This document shows, in pieces, positions 1 through 10,149 of a stretch of DNA of 64,000 bases; the first letter of the stretch is position 1, and each line of letters opens with the position of its first letter. The stretch spans positions 1,720,001-1,784,000 of the forward strand of contig NC_090121.1 in NCBI RefSeq assembly GCF_023973825.1, in the 5' to 3' direction. Made by a program: the position numbers and the translations under genes. The notes beneath the pieces were generated by a model. That model searched no databases. It had not been told where the DNA came from and was given only the letters and a program-made list of their open reading frames with translations. This stretch comes from Plasmodium brasilianum. Lineage: Eukaryota > Apicomplexa > Aconoidasida > Haemosporida > Plasmodiidae.

Positions 1-28
1 TAGAACCGATGAGCACCTTCTTCAGCAT
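1..28 (-). CDS. Start of a minus-strand gene, possibly FAD-dependent glycerol-3-phosphate dehydrogenase (partial)
   Basis: Read on the minus strand, an ATG at 28 opens a frame that runs off the left edge as MLKKVLIGS. The surrounding 130 bases are clearly less AT-rich than the following intergenic DNA, as expected near the 5' end of a gene. The product is inferred only from remembered P. falciparum synteny, where the mitochondrial FAD-dependent glycerol-3-phosphate dehydrogenase lies beside glutaredoxin 1. Nine codons cannot prove the family. A basic, hydrophobic start would suit a mitochondrial protein. The alternative is that this is only upstream non-coding sequence. Confidence 0.3.
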
Positions 29-2103
29 CTTATTCGAATGGTTTGTGGTCAATGCGGGGGAACATGTACGATTGATGGGCGGTCTGGCGGTATGCAGGCA
101 CGATGGTACACCAGTACAGACGAATGTATGTACATGTATACGTATGTATGCCACTATTGACACTTTATGAGTTCTATTCGACAGCTACTACGGTAAGGGC
201 ATACCACGTTCAGAAAAGAAGTATCTCTAATATAATTTATGTTGTTTTAAAGCGCTCAATTCTTCAAAAAAAAAAAAATAAAATATAATAAAACGAAAGA
301 AAACGAAATGATTGCCTGTACGATTGCACACTATGAAGGAGCAATGACTGCACAATGGCTGAACAGAATGATCGAATAAAATAAAGCTATGCAACTATGA
401 ACTCCTAATTTTCCGCTTACCTTTTCACATGTACTGTTCAGGCTATAAAAAGAATTACGCATTTCCTCACGCAAAAATTATTCAAACAAACAAAACAAAA
501 AAAAAGAAAAGAAAAAAAAAATTAAACGTAAAACAAAAATATAAATAAAAAATACTTAGAAAACAATGTAAATGCTTGTCCTTATGTATGTTCATACATG
601 CTTACGTGGACTTACACTGAACGCTCAATGCTTCACAAGAATCTCTCGAAAAAAATGGATAATTTATTTGTACATTCCATGCAGGAATATGAAAAAAAAA
701 AAATGCCAAACAATAGTATGTAAGCATAAACATTATTTTGGAGTTCATTTTCTAATTTCTGTTACGTATACATATAGTAAATTTATGAATTCAAGTGTAT
801 TTATGTATTTGTATGTATACTTATGTACGTTTGTACGTTTGTATGTATGCATGCATGTACACATGTGTAATGCCGAGCGTTTTCTTCATTTCACTAAAAA
901 AGGAACAAGAACATTCCAAAAAAAAAAAAAAATTAAGTTCACAAAAAATTAGAAAAAATAAAATATTTTTGTAGTATCATTCTAATTGTATAATATATAA
1001 AAAAAATTTTCAAAAGTACTCTTGGTACAAAAATTTTGAAGACGCTCGAAAATGTGAGGGAAGCAAATTGACTTATACCAAAGAACAAAATTGAATAGTG
1101 TAAGCGGTGCAAACAAAATAAAATAGCTTGAAGGTAATAGCAACGTGCATTGTAAAATAATGTTTTCGTGTGTAGCATATACAATACAAGTGTATGCACG
1201 TATGTCCATATATGTAAATTTATAAATGTATATGCGTACATATGTATTATTTATATGTGCGTCGAAAGTTCATACGTGTATATACATTATATCTATGTTC
1301 TGAAGCATGCATATCAATACAATACACGCTTTTGTATATGATCCTATTGTTCTAGGATATATTTCTATTATTAATGGTAGTATAAATCGTACGAACGAAA
1401 ATAAAAATTACATGCCTTTAGTGTTAGCTATATATGAAGTGGTATGGATATAAAGCATATGTAACTACGTTAGCACTTTCAGAAAAAAAGAAAAAAGAAG
1501 AAAGAATGCATACAAATTAACAAGTCAGCAAATAAACAAAAAACAGTACAGTGCTATTGCATGTAGGTAATTGGGCAAACAAAAAGAAAAAAAAAAAAAA
1601 CTAAAAAAATTAAATTTATATAAAATAAAAATGAAAAAATGCGAAAAATCGCAGTTCATTATCTGCCAACAATTATTTACAAAAATGCATTTTTGAAAAT
1701 ACAAAAATTATTCCTTGCAACAATTTTTTTTTATTTTTTAGGAGCAACTATATATTATATATAAGCTTATACATGACATAATTTATTTAAACTTTATTTT
1801 TAAATACTTTTATGTTTTTATGCTGATATAATTTTCATTTTATTAAACCTTATTTTTTTTGAAAAAACACGAATTATTTTTATTAAAATAATTTAAGCGT
1901 ACGTAGTCCATTTTAACAGCACTCCATATATGATATATGAACACACATAACATATGCACGTATTTCTATTTATATATATGTACTTATTTGTACTTACGCA
2001 TACACATAAACTCTGTAAATATTTTTTATAAGAGAAAAAAAAAATCTGTTGGACTATCTCCAAACATACAGAAATATTTAGTAAAAATATAAGAATTTTC
2101 AAC
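29..2103. other. Intergenic region, no gene seen
   Basis: About 2 kb of AT-rich DNA between the left-edge gene and glutaredoxin, which are divergent, so it should hold both promoters. It contains A-runs, TATA-like and TGTATG microsatellite stretches (about 820-870 and 1200-1260). The short open frames here consist of Tyr/Ile/Cys-rich microsatellite translation and are not supported as genes. Confidence 0.6.
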
Positions 2104-3473
2104 ATGGGATGCAACAACGAGGCAGTTAAAAAATTTGTTCAAAAAATAATAGACGATAACATTATTGCTGTATTTTCGAAAACGTAATAATAAAAGGAAT
2201 TCATGTATTTCTTTATTTTTATATAGAACAATTTATGTTTGTTATGAAGTCTTGCAAGCCCAAAAAAATTTGTCCTGTAGAATAGTAGCAGTCGCTGTAT
2301 ATGCATGCATACATATATATGTTGTAATTTTTTTTTTTTTTTTTATATCTCCTTTAGCGAGTGCCCATATTGTATTAAAGCTATAACAATACTGAAAGGA
2401 TATAACCCGAATAGCATGGTGAGCATAGAGGAAAATATGTTAATAAGTAATTATATGTATGTATTATTTATGTATTATGTATGTATATACATATTTATGC
2501 ATTCGTACATAAACTTACAAGAACCAAAAACATTTTAAAAAGAGAAAAAAAGGAAAGAGGCGAAAGTGATATATATATGAATATATATAATTTTATTTTT
2601 ATTTTTTCCTTTTTAGCATGTAGAACAAATTGAAAAAAATCCAAACATGGCTGATATCCAAGCCTACTTAAAGGATTTGACCGGTACTAAGGGAGGGGAT
2701 TACACATGTGTACAAACATATATGGAAGCAATATAAACATGCTTATATACACACATATACGGAAGCAATATATGCATACTTATATACACACGTATACGGA
2801 AGCAATATATATATGCTTATATACACACATATACGGAAGCAATATATGCATACTTATATACACACATATACGGAAGCAATGTATGCATACTTATATACAC
2901 ACATATACTAATACATGTGCATATATGTATTTTTGTAATATCAGGAAAAAGCTCTGTACCAAGAATATTTATAAATAAAGAATTTGTTGGGGGATGTGAT
3001 GACTTGGTAAGGCAACATATGGAAAAATTTACAAAAGAAGTAGTAAAATTATTAACAAAATGGCTAGCTGCAATAAAAAAAAAAAAAAGAAAAAAAGAAA
3101 TGAATAAATAAATGAATAAATAAATGAATAAATAAATGAATAAATAAATGAATAAATAAATGAATAAATAAATGAATAAATAAATGAATAAATAAATGAA
3201 TAAATAAATGAATAAATAAATGAATAAATAAATAAATAAAATATAATAATAAAATATAATAATAAAATATAATAATAAAATATAATAATAAAATATAATA
3301 ATAAAATATAATAATAAAATATAATAATAAAATATAATAATAAAATATAATAATAAAATATAATAATAAAATAAAATAAAACAATTCGCATTATCTTTTT
3401 GGATGTTCAGGTAAAAGAAAATGAAGAGGGAAAACTTCAAGAGAGGCTAAAGAAGGTTGGTATACTTAGCTAA
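2104..3473 (+). CDS. GRX1: Glutaredoxin 1, five exons
   Basis: Dithiol glutaredoxin, which uses glutathione to reduce protein and mixed disulfides, mainly in the cytosol. Exons fitted by splice sites and phase: 2104-2183, 2358-2418, 2617-2683, 2945-3006 and 3411-3473, giving 110 residues, the normal size of the family. All introns are GT/AG and all phases agree. Exon 1 encodes MGCNNEAVKKFVQKII and ends just before the active site. Exon 2 carries the catalytic CPYC in TECPYCIKAITILKGY. Exon 4 carries the glutathione-binding SVPRIFINKEFVGGCDDL, which includes the cis-proline of the thioredoxin fold (VP) and the GGCDD loop. Exon 5 is a Lys/Glu-rich helix ending VGILS. Introns 3 and 4 are inflated by tandem repeats. 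The gene converges with AHA1. Family identity is secure. Confidence 0.95.
2711..2911 (+). repeat. About 37-bp tandem repeat in GRX1 intron 3
   Basis: Five imperfect copies of a unit beginning acggaagcaatatatgcata and ending in a cttatatacacacatat-like half. The array fills most of intron 3 (2684-2944). The branch and acceptor region just downstream is left intact. Confidence 0.85.
3100..3380 (+). repeat. Two adjoining tandem arrays in GRX1 intron 4
   Basis: First a 12-bp unit (ATGAATAAATAA, about 11 copies, to about 3237), then a 13-bp unit (ATAATAAAATATA, about 11 copies). Together they make up most of intron 4 (3007-3410). The open frames on the opposite strand across this stretch are pure repeat translation. 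Confidence 0.9.
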
Positions 3474-3718
3474 ATGAAAATAAAAAGATAAGGAAAAATC
3501 AAATGATGAAACACTTGCTCGAGCCTCCTTTGTTTGATTGTCCGTTTATATTCTTGTGTGGTATGTATTTATATATGCTATATATATTTTTATATGGTAT
3601 TCATTCATATGTGATATATATTCTTATATTGTATTTACTCTTATGTTGTATTTATTTATATATTCATTTTTATGCGTATATTTTTTTCCTCACCGAATTA
3701 AAGAACCAACACTAACAT

Positions 3719-3750
<32 letters not shown>

Positions 3751-3840
3751 CATTTTGTTCTATGGGTCAATGCAGTATTATGTGCAAAACGATAATAAAA
3801 TGAAAAATTTACGTATTTATATCACAGTGATATATGAAAA

Positions 3841-3874
<34 letters not shown>

Positions 3875-4391
3875 TAAGCAAAAATGTGCGAAAAAAAAAT
3901 TAAAAAACTTCCATTTTTCAAATGAATATTTGAAATACACGTTTTTTAAAAACTGCCTTGAGTAGTGTTTTAGAACAGTATTGCTGCTTATGTGTTCATA
4001 AAATTAGGCGTGACTATAACAAGAAGAGTAAAGAGATAAATAAATATATACATATACACATATATATGTACATATACATACATAAAACCTTTTGTGAATA
4101 AACATTTAAGAATAAGAAAAATAAAAAATATGGATTACACAACGAAGTTTACTAAATAAAACTGCGTTATGTAAATAGCACAGGAGCAATACTTTACACA
4201 CATCCCTTAAATAGTACTTAGCTGAACTATCATATTTTTCGTTACTTACAGGTTTCGACGGATTAATTGAAATTCGTAAATTATACCTACTTATATAGAA
4301 GTACATATTTACAGCAGTTTTTCTGCTCTTATCGGGGGGGCTTCATAGTTTTGCTGCGCATATTTCGCTGCGTGTATACATGCATGCACCA
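3474..4391. other. Convergent intergenic region GRX1/AHA1
   Basis: Holds the 3' ends of two convergent genes. It contains a (TG)n run at about 3720-3750, a poly-A run followed by (TA)n at about 3838-3876, and no supported gene. Confidence 0.6.
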
Positions 4392-5201
4392 CTACTTATC
4401 CCTCATTTTTGAAATAAACTCATCTATTACCTTTTCTATCTTGCTTGGAGCTTCCATTTTCACCACATGATTAATGTGCATACATTCGGAAATGGTATTA
4501 TCAAAAACGAAATTATACTTGTACTTATTTTCATCATCTGAAGAATAATCAGAAATAATTTCATTGACACTTACATGTCCTTTTGTCTCCATCTCAATCC
4601 CATTATTTTTGTTTTTTTTAAATGCTTTCCATTCACAACTAACTTTTAAATCGTAAATTAAAATTTTTTTTTTTTTTTCTTAAACTAGAAGAAGCTTCTC
4701 CTTCTACCTCTGAACAAAAAAATTCTAAAAGAATGTTATTACTTAGTTCTATTTTTGTTTTATCTAATATATTTTTTAATTCTTCTTTTGCCCATTTTGT
4801 TAAGCATTTTTCCTCCCAGTGATAATTATTAATATTCCATACGGACCCTTCTTTTTTCTCTTGGTCAGTGTTATTGTTTATATTATTTACCCCTATATTA
4901 TGTCGTTCATTTTCGTTATTATTTTGTGTCTTTATATTTTGCAATTTTTCTTCTTCATCTCCTTTAATTTTTGTCTCCTTATTTGCTATGAATTGTTCAG
5001 AAAAAAAAAAAAGGGGAAAATAAAAAATGTGCAAGGGTGTATGTACAAACGTTACACAATAAAAAAGAAAAAAGGATATCATACGTAGATACTGCGCCAA
5101 GAACAGAATTTGATTAGGTACAAGTTGACACGTGGACGCGCAATAGTGTTAGTATGCGAACTATATGCGAACATTATACATACACATTTAGATATATATA
5201 C

Positions 5202-5243
<42 letters not shown>

Positions 5244-6648
5244 TTTTTGGCTCCATTTACATTCATCTGTATCATGTTTCAAAAGATCAGATGGAAATCC
5301 TTTCAGTGCATTTTTTATTTTTTCTTTTCCCTCCTTTCTTAGTATGTCGTATGCTTTTCTCGATTCTTCCTTGTCTTCGTTCATTTGAACGTTAATTTCG
5401 TAGTCATTATCCTAACATACGCGCGAAAAAAAAAAAAAATATATAATAAAATGAAAAGGAAGTGGAAAAGGAAAAAAAAAAAAAAAAAAAAAAAAAAAGG
5501 AAGTGGAAAGGGAAAAAAAAAATATAATAAAATAAAAGGAAGTGGGAAAAGGAAAAAAAAATATAATAAAATAAAAAGGAAGTGGAAAAGGAAAAAAAAA
5601 TATATAATAAAATAAAAAGGAAGTGGAAAAGGAAAAAAAAATATATAATAAAATAAAAAGGAAGTGGAAAAGGAAAAAAAAATATATAATAAAATAAAAT
5701 AAAAAATAAAAATATATGTAATAAAATAAAAATATATATAATAAAATAAAAATAAAATCAAATAAAATAACATAACAGGAACAAACACATAAGTATAATT
5801 ATTATCCTCCCTTCTAGTATGTTTTGACATATATTTATATAAAGCTCCTATGTAATTCTGCACAATTATAATGAACATGAATAATGGATGTACGATTCTT
5901 CTTTTTTTTTTTTTTTTTTTCTCTTAAGTGTGTACTTCCACTGAACAGATTGAGAAGTCCAGTATTTCTACATTCCCACCAGAACATTCTTTATTTTCTG
6001 TTGTTTTTAAATAAAACCAACTAAACTTTATATCATATTCAAAGGAGTTAATTTGTTTTCCTTTTCTAACCGAAACGCTAGCCTGAAAAAAGTAAGGTGG
6101 AAAAAAATAAAAAAAATTATAAAATAAAATAATAAAATAAAATAATAAAATAAAAATAAAAAAAAAAAAGGGTTGAATGCTAGGAAATGTTATCGTCTTT
6201 GATGCAATATTGTTAACACGCAAACGTTGTACTTTTGATGTGTTGTTAAACTGTGCTTTTATTTTGTCACTCGTTTTTCTTTTTTTCCTTTTTTTTCCTT
6301 TTTTTTCTCATTTTTTCCCTAATTATTACGTTCCCTGTTATATCAAATTTATCGAAATAAATAGACAGCTGCTCCGTTTCAAGTTTTAAATTATTTAATT
6401 TATATTTAATATAAGACTCACCCCATTTACTATAATTTTTTTCCTCCCTACACAAAATGAAAGTAGTGTAACGGGATAAGCAATGAAAGAAAAATGATAA
6501 TCTATTTTTATTTTTTTATTTTACTTAGGAACACATAAAATTGGCTGTACCATAACAGTTACTGTCATTCATGTGTTTATATTTTATTTGTCATACTTTT
6601 TATGCATTACCAATGCCAGCTATTTCTATTCCACACAGACCCGGCCAT
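4392..6648 (-). CDS. AHA1: AHA1, activator of Hsp90 ATPase, with two Aha1 N-type domains; frame break in the last exon
   Basis: Co-chaperone that binds the Hsp90 middle domain and stimulates its ATPase; cytosolic. Exons, read on the minus strand: 6648-6611, 6447-6330, 6082-5936, 5411-5261 and 4985-4392, all GT/AG with matching phases, about 348 residues. Exons 1-2 join to give SVWNRNSWHWEEKNYSKWG, the family's N-terminal signature (human NNWHW). Exon 3 gives the GNASVSVRKGK strand and NVEILDF. Exon 4 gives the helix ending LKGFPSDLL. Exon 5 begins with a linker and then repeats the signature as SVWNINNYHWEEKCLTKWAK, EVEGEASSS, and METKGHVSVNEI. The protein is therefore two N-type domains in tandem, with no recognisable C-terminal AHSA1 domain. 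In exon 5 the second domain shifts frame inside an A15 run (4664-4678): the continuation ILIYDLKVSCEWKAF lies in another frame. Removing one base or adding two restores it. The cause is probably a homopolymer length error, but a real frameshift is possible. Confidence 0.88.
5440..5700 (+). repeat. Purine-rich tandem repeat in an AHA1 intron
   Basis: Roughly six copies of a unit of the form aaggaagtggaaaaggaaaa followed by a tatataataaaata tail. It lies between exons 3 and 4 of AHA1. The open frames over it (Lys/Arg-rich on plus, Phe-rich on minus) are repeat artefacts. Confidence 0.8.
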
Positions 6649-8964
6649 ATTTTTCTACTCGACTAAATTGACAAACTCTTTTGTTTTATAATTTCCTAAA
6701 AGAGCTATTTTTTTTTTTTTTTTTTAAAACACCCTTCTGATTTTGCCTTTTTTTTTTCTTTTTTGTTCCTATTCAGATATATAAAGTGAATTATGACAAT
6801 TACATATGCATGTGTATTTATGTAGTATGTATTAATATTGTACTTACATTTGATATTTATACTATTTTTTTTCTTCTTTTTCTTTATCTTTTCCTTTTTT
6901 TTTTATTATACATTTAAAAAATTTTGCAAAGTGCCAAGTATTACATTGTTATTTAGCTCAGCTGGGTTTATAAATTACAGAAACATCATATGTTATATGT
7001 CGCATGCCAAATGTAAAATGGAAAAAAAAAAAAATAATTGGACTACATATGAATATATGTATATATATATAATAAGTTAGTGTATCCCCCCTTGTATTCT
7101 TTTTCTTTTTTTTTTTTTTATTTGAACTGATGTTTTGAAAAATAAAAATGAGGTAAAACCAAGGCGAAAAAAATGTCGATATAAATTTTGGAATACTTAT
7201 ATAAAATACGTAAGAGGAGAGTTTGGAAAAAAATAAAAATTAAAATAAAAATTAAAATAAAAAATAAAAATAAAAATAAAAAATAAAAAATAAAAAATAA
7301 AACTTAAATACACATTTTAACTGATAATAAAAAAAAGGTTTATAATACAGAAAATTTTTTTAGGATATATATTTACAAGTTTTCAATTTCACGGAAGAGA
7401 AGAATTGTAATCTTATGAATTAATTTACAAAAAAAAGGAAGGGACAAAAAAATAAAAAAAAAAAAATTATAAGACGACATTCATCCATGTTATAACCGTT
7501 ACCCCTTTTTTTTTTTTTTTTTCAAAAAGAATGTTCAGTAAAATATACTCTGAATGTGAATATAGTTACATATACAACTGTATATACTATTATATGTACA
7601 CATATATATATATATATACCTATATACTTATATATGCACTTCATCACATGGTTTGCTGTGGAAAATACATTAATGAGCAGCATTTTTTAAAGAGGTATAC
7701 ATAAGCTAGTATTCTCCATCTCACAAAGTTATTAACTCGTAATGAGATTAAATTTTTACATTCATTTTATTTTAAAAAGAAGTTAGTCGGGGGGAAAGGT
7801 TAGCAAAATATAACAAGGATTAAAAGCAAAATTAGTGTATACACACATATACATAGTATATACATGTATGTAGGAAGTGTATGAATATGCTAAGGAAGCA
7901 GTTTCTCATTAATGCCTTAATTCATATATGTGCTACTTAGCAGCAGCATTCATATTTCGAGTCCGCTAGTCAGCTGTTCTTGACTGTATCTTTTTTCCCC
8001 AGCTATTAAACGTATCTCTAATTTAAAACATGTCCATATGTATAAATAGATATATAAACATTCAAGCGGACATCTTTCTAAGATATCACTTTAACTCCGT
8101 ACATTCTTTCACAATTTATTTTACCTTTTTTAAAGCTCTTAATTTTATATATATATATATATATATATTTATATTTATCTTCATTTTCTCACCTGCGGCG
8201 GTTAGATCAGTTGTATTTTCTGTTCATATACAATAATTTTTCTTGTTACATAATTTTTTTTTTATTTCCTTAAGATGTTACATATATTATGTTTAATTTT
8301 ACATTTGCATTTACACTTATATATTCATTTCCTCTTGGTTTTCCTTTTTTTTTACCCAAATTTCAATGTAAATTGTTTTTATGGGTTAATGGTAAAAGTA
8401 TGGAGAAACATGCAAGACTTTTTTTCTTTTTTTTTTTTTTAAAAATTAATACACTTTTTAAGAGCTAAAATAAAAAAAAAAAAAAAAAAAAGAGAGAAAT
8501 AAAATATACTTTTTTAAAAAAAAAAAAGCATCAAAAAAAAAAAATCATTTTTCTCATGTAGCAATTAAAAATTTACATTTATACATGTACAAATATATGT
8601 ATAAGCATAAAAAATATAGACTATACTTGTTTTGTTAACTTGTATATAAAGCAGAATATGTATATACATACATTCATTCATATAGTATTACGTACTTGCA
8701 TATATATATATATATATATATAAATGTATATTCTTATTTGGTTAACAATTCCTTTTTTCCTTTGATTTTATTTTTTACATTTCATCATTTCATCATTTCA
8801 TCATTTCATCATTTCATCATTTCATCATTTCGTCATTTCGTCATTTCTTGTTCCTTTAAATACCCTTACATAAACAAATGAGGAGGTAGTTTATTAGAGT
8901 GAACGAATAGCATTTTATTTTACCAAGCCAAACAAAGCTTACTTCTTTTGTTGCATTTATATAT

Positions 8965-9075
8965 AAATAAACATATACATATAAGCATGTACATATAAGC
9001 ATATACATATAAGCATATACATATAAGCATATACATATAAGCATATACATATAAGCATATACATATAAGCATATT
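8965..9075 (+). repeat. 12-bp minisatellite (acatataagcat)
   Basis: About nine near-perfect copies of a 12-bp unit in intergenic DNA, followed by a (TA)n tract. No coding role is visible. Confidence 0.85.
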
Positions 9076-9569
9076 CATATATATATATATATACATAATT
9101 CATGTATGTAACATTAAATATATATGTATACAAATATATAGCAATAAGTACATGTGAACAACAGGCTTATTTTTATTCACGTGCAAATTAAATTTACATT
9201 CTTATTGTTAAGCGGCCATCCAGTGTTAAACAGAGACGTTTCGTTAAATCATTGAATAGTATTGAAATTGTTTTTTACATTAATGTTTGTTTGTTGTTTT
9301 ACTTTATTTTATTTTATATTTTTTTTTTTTTTTTTCTCCATTATACGACTTCTTTGAACATTTTGCGTTGCAGTTTTGCATAATACGTGTATGCACGTAT
9401 CAATGTAACAGATTTTATCAGCAATTATGATATTTTTGCAAAAAAGAGGTATAATTTGAATCGCTATGTTACTACGTTAATTTTACGATTTTGTAAAGAT
9501 TAATTCAAATTAACGATCATTTAAAGGAAGAGAAGTTTAACCTGAAGTTGTAGAGCCAAAAGGAAGGGC

Positions 9570-9862
9570 TTTAATATGTATGTACGTTTGTATATATGTA
9601 CGTTTGTATATATGTACGTTTGCATATATGTACGTTTGTATATATGTATGTATGTATTTATGAATGTATATGTATTTATGAATATATATGTATGTATGAA
9701 TGTATATGTATGTATGAATGTATATGTATGTATGAATGTATATGTATGTATGAATGTATATGTATGTATGAATGTATATGTATGTATGAATGTATATGTA
9801 TGTATGAATGTATATGTATGTATGAATGTATATGTATGTATGAATGTATATGTATGTATGTA
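9570..9862 (+). repeat. 18-bp minisatellite (tgtatgtatgaatgtata)
   Basis: About ten copies of an 18-bp unit, preceded by diverged gtacgtttgtatatat copies at 9570-9650. Because the unit is a multiple of three and lacks stops it produces long false frames on both strands. Confidence 0.85.
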
Positions 9863-10017
9863 TAAAAGAACGCAGAGAGTACCTTATATGCGAAAGCTCC
9901 TTTGTAGCAAGAAAATACATCTAAAAAAAAGAAGCTAAAAGAATAACAAAAAAAAAAGGAAAAACCGAGATATTATTAAAGAGATCTTCACGTAACCGTA
10001 CAAATACACGAATTGAT

Positions 10018-10112
10018 ATACTTATTGATACACGTATTGATACACGTATTGATACACGTATTGATACACGTATTGATACACGTACTGATACACGTACTGA
10101 TACACGTATTGA
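10018..10112 (+). repeat. 12-bp minisatellite (gatacacgtatt) just upstream of a start codon
   Basis: About eight copies of a 12-bp unit ending roughly 40 bases before the ATG at 10150, so it lies in the 5' leader or promoter of the GLTSCR1-like gene. GC content is higher than in other intergenic arrays. Confidence 0.85.
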
Positions 10113-10149
10113 TGCACGCATAAATAGCCTGTACACGCGCAGGAACAAC

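Larger units (their letters stand above)
6649..10017. other. Long divergent intergenic region with several minisatellites
   Basis: About 3.4 kb between AHA1 (-) and the GLTSCR1-like gene (+), so it should carry two promoters. I see no gene. Contents: many poly-T/poly-A runs; (TA)n at about 7600 and 8700; a tttcatca-type array at 8778-8846; a 12-bp array acatataagcat at about 8965-9075; and an 18-bp array tgtatgtatgaatgtata at about 9650-9860. Open frames at 9537-9938 on both strands are translations of this last array. Confidence 0.65.

Noticed and set aside
2711..2911. Regularly spaced repeats resembling a CRISPR array
   Set aside because: Eukaryotic intron minisatellite: contiguous copies with no unique spacers and no cas genes.
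9537..9938. Long Tyr/Ile/His and Met/Tyr/Val/Cys frames on both strands
   Set aside because: Pure translation of the 18-bp minisatellite; open in several frames at once.
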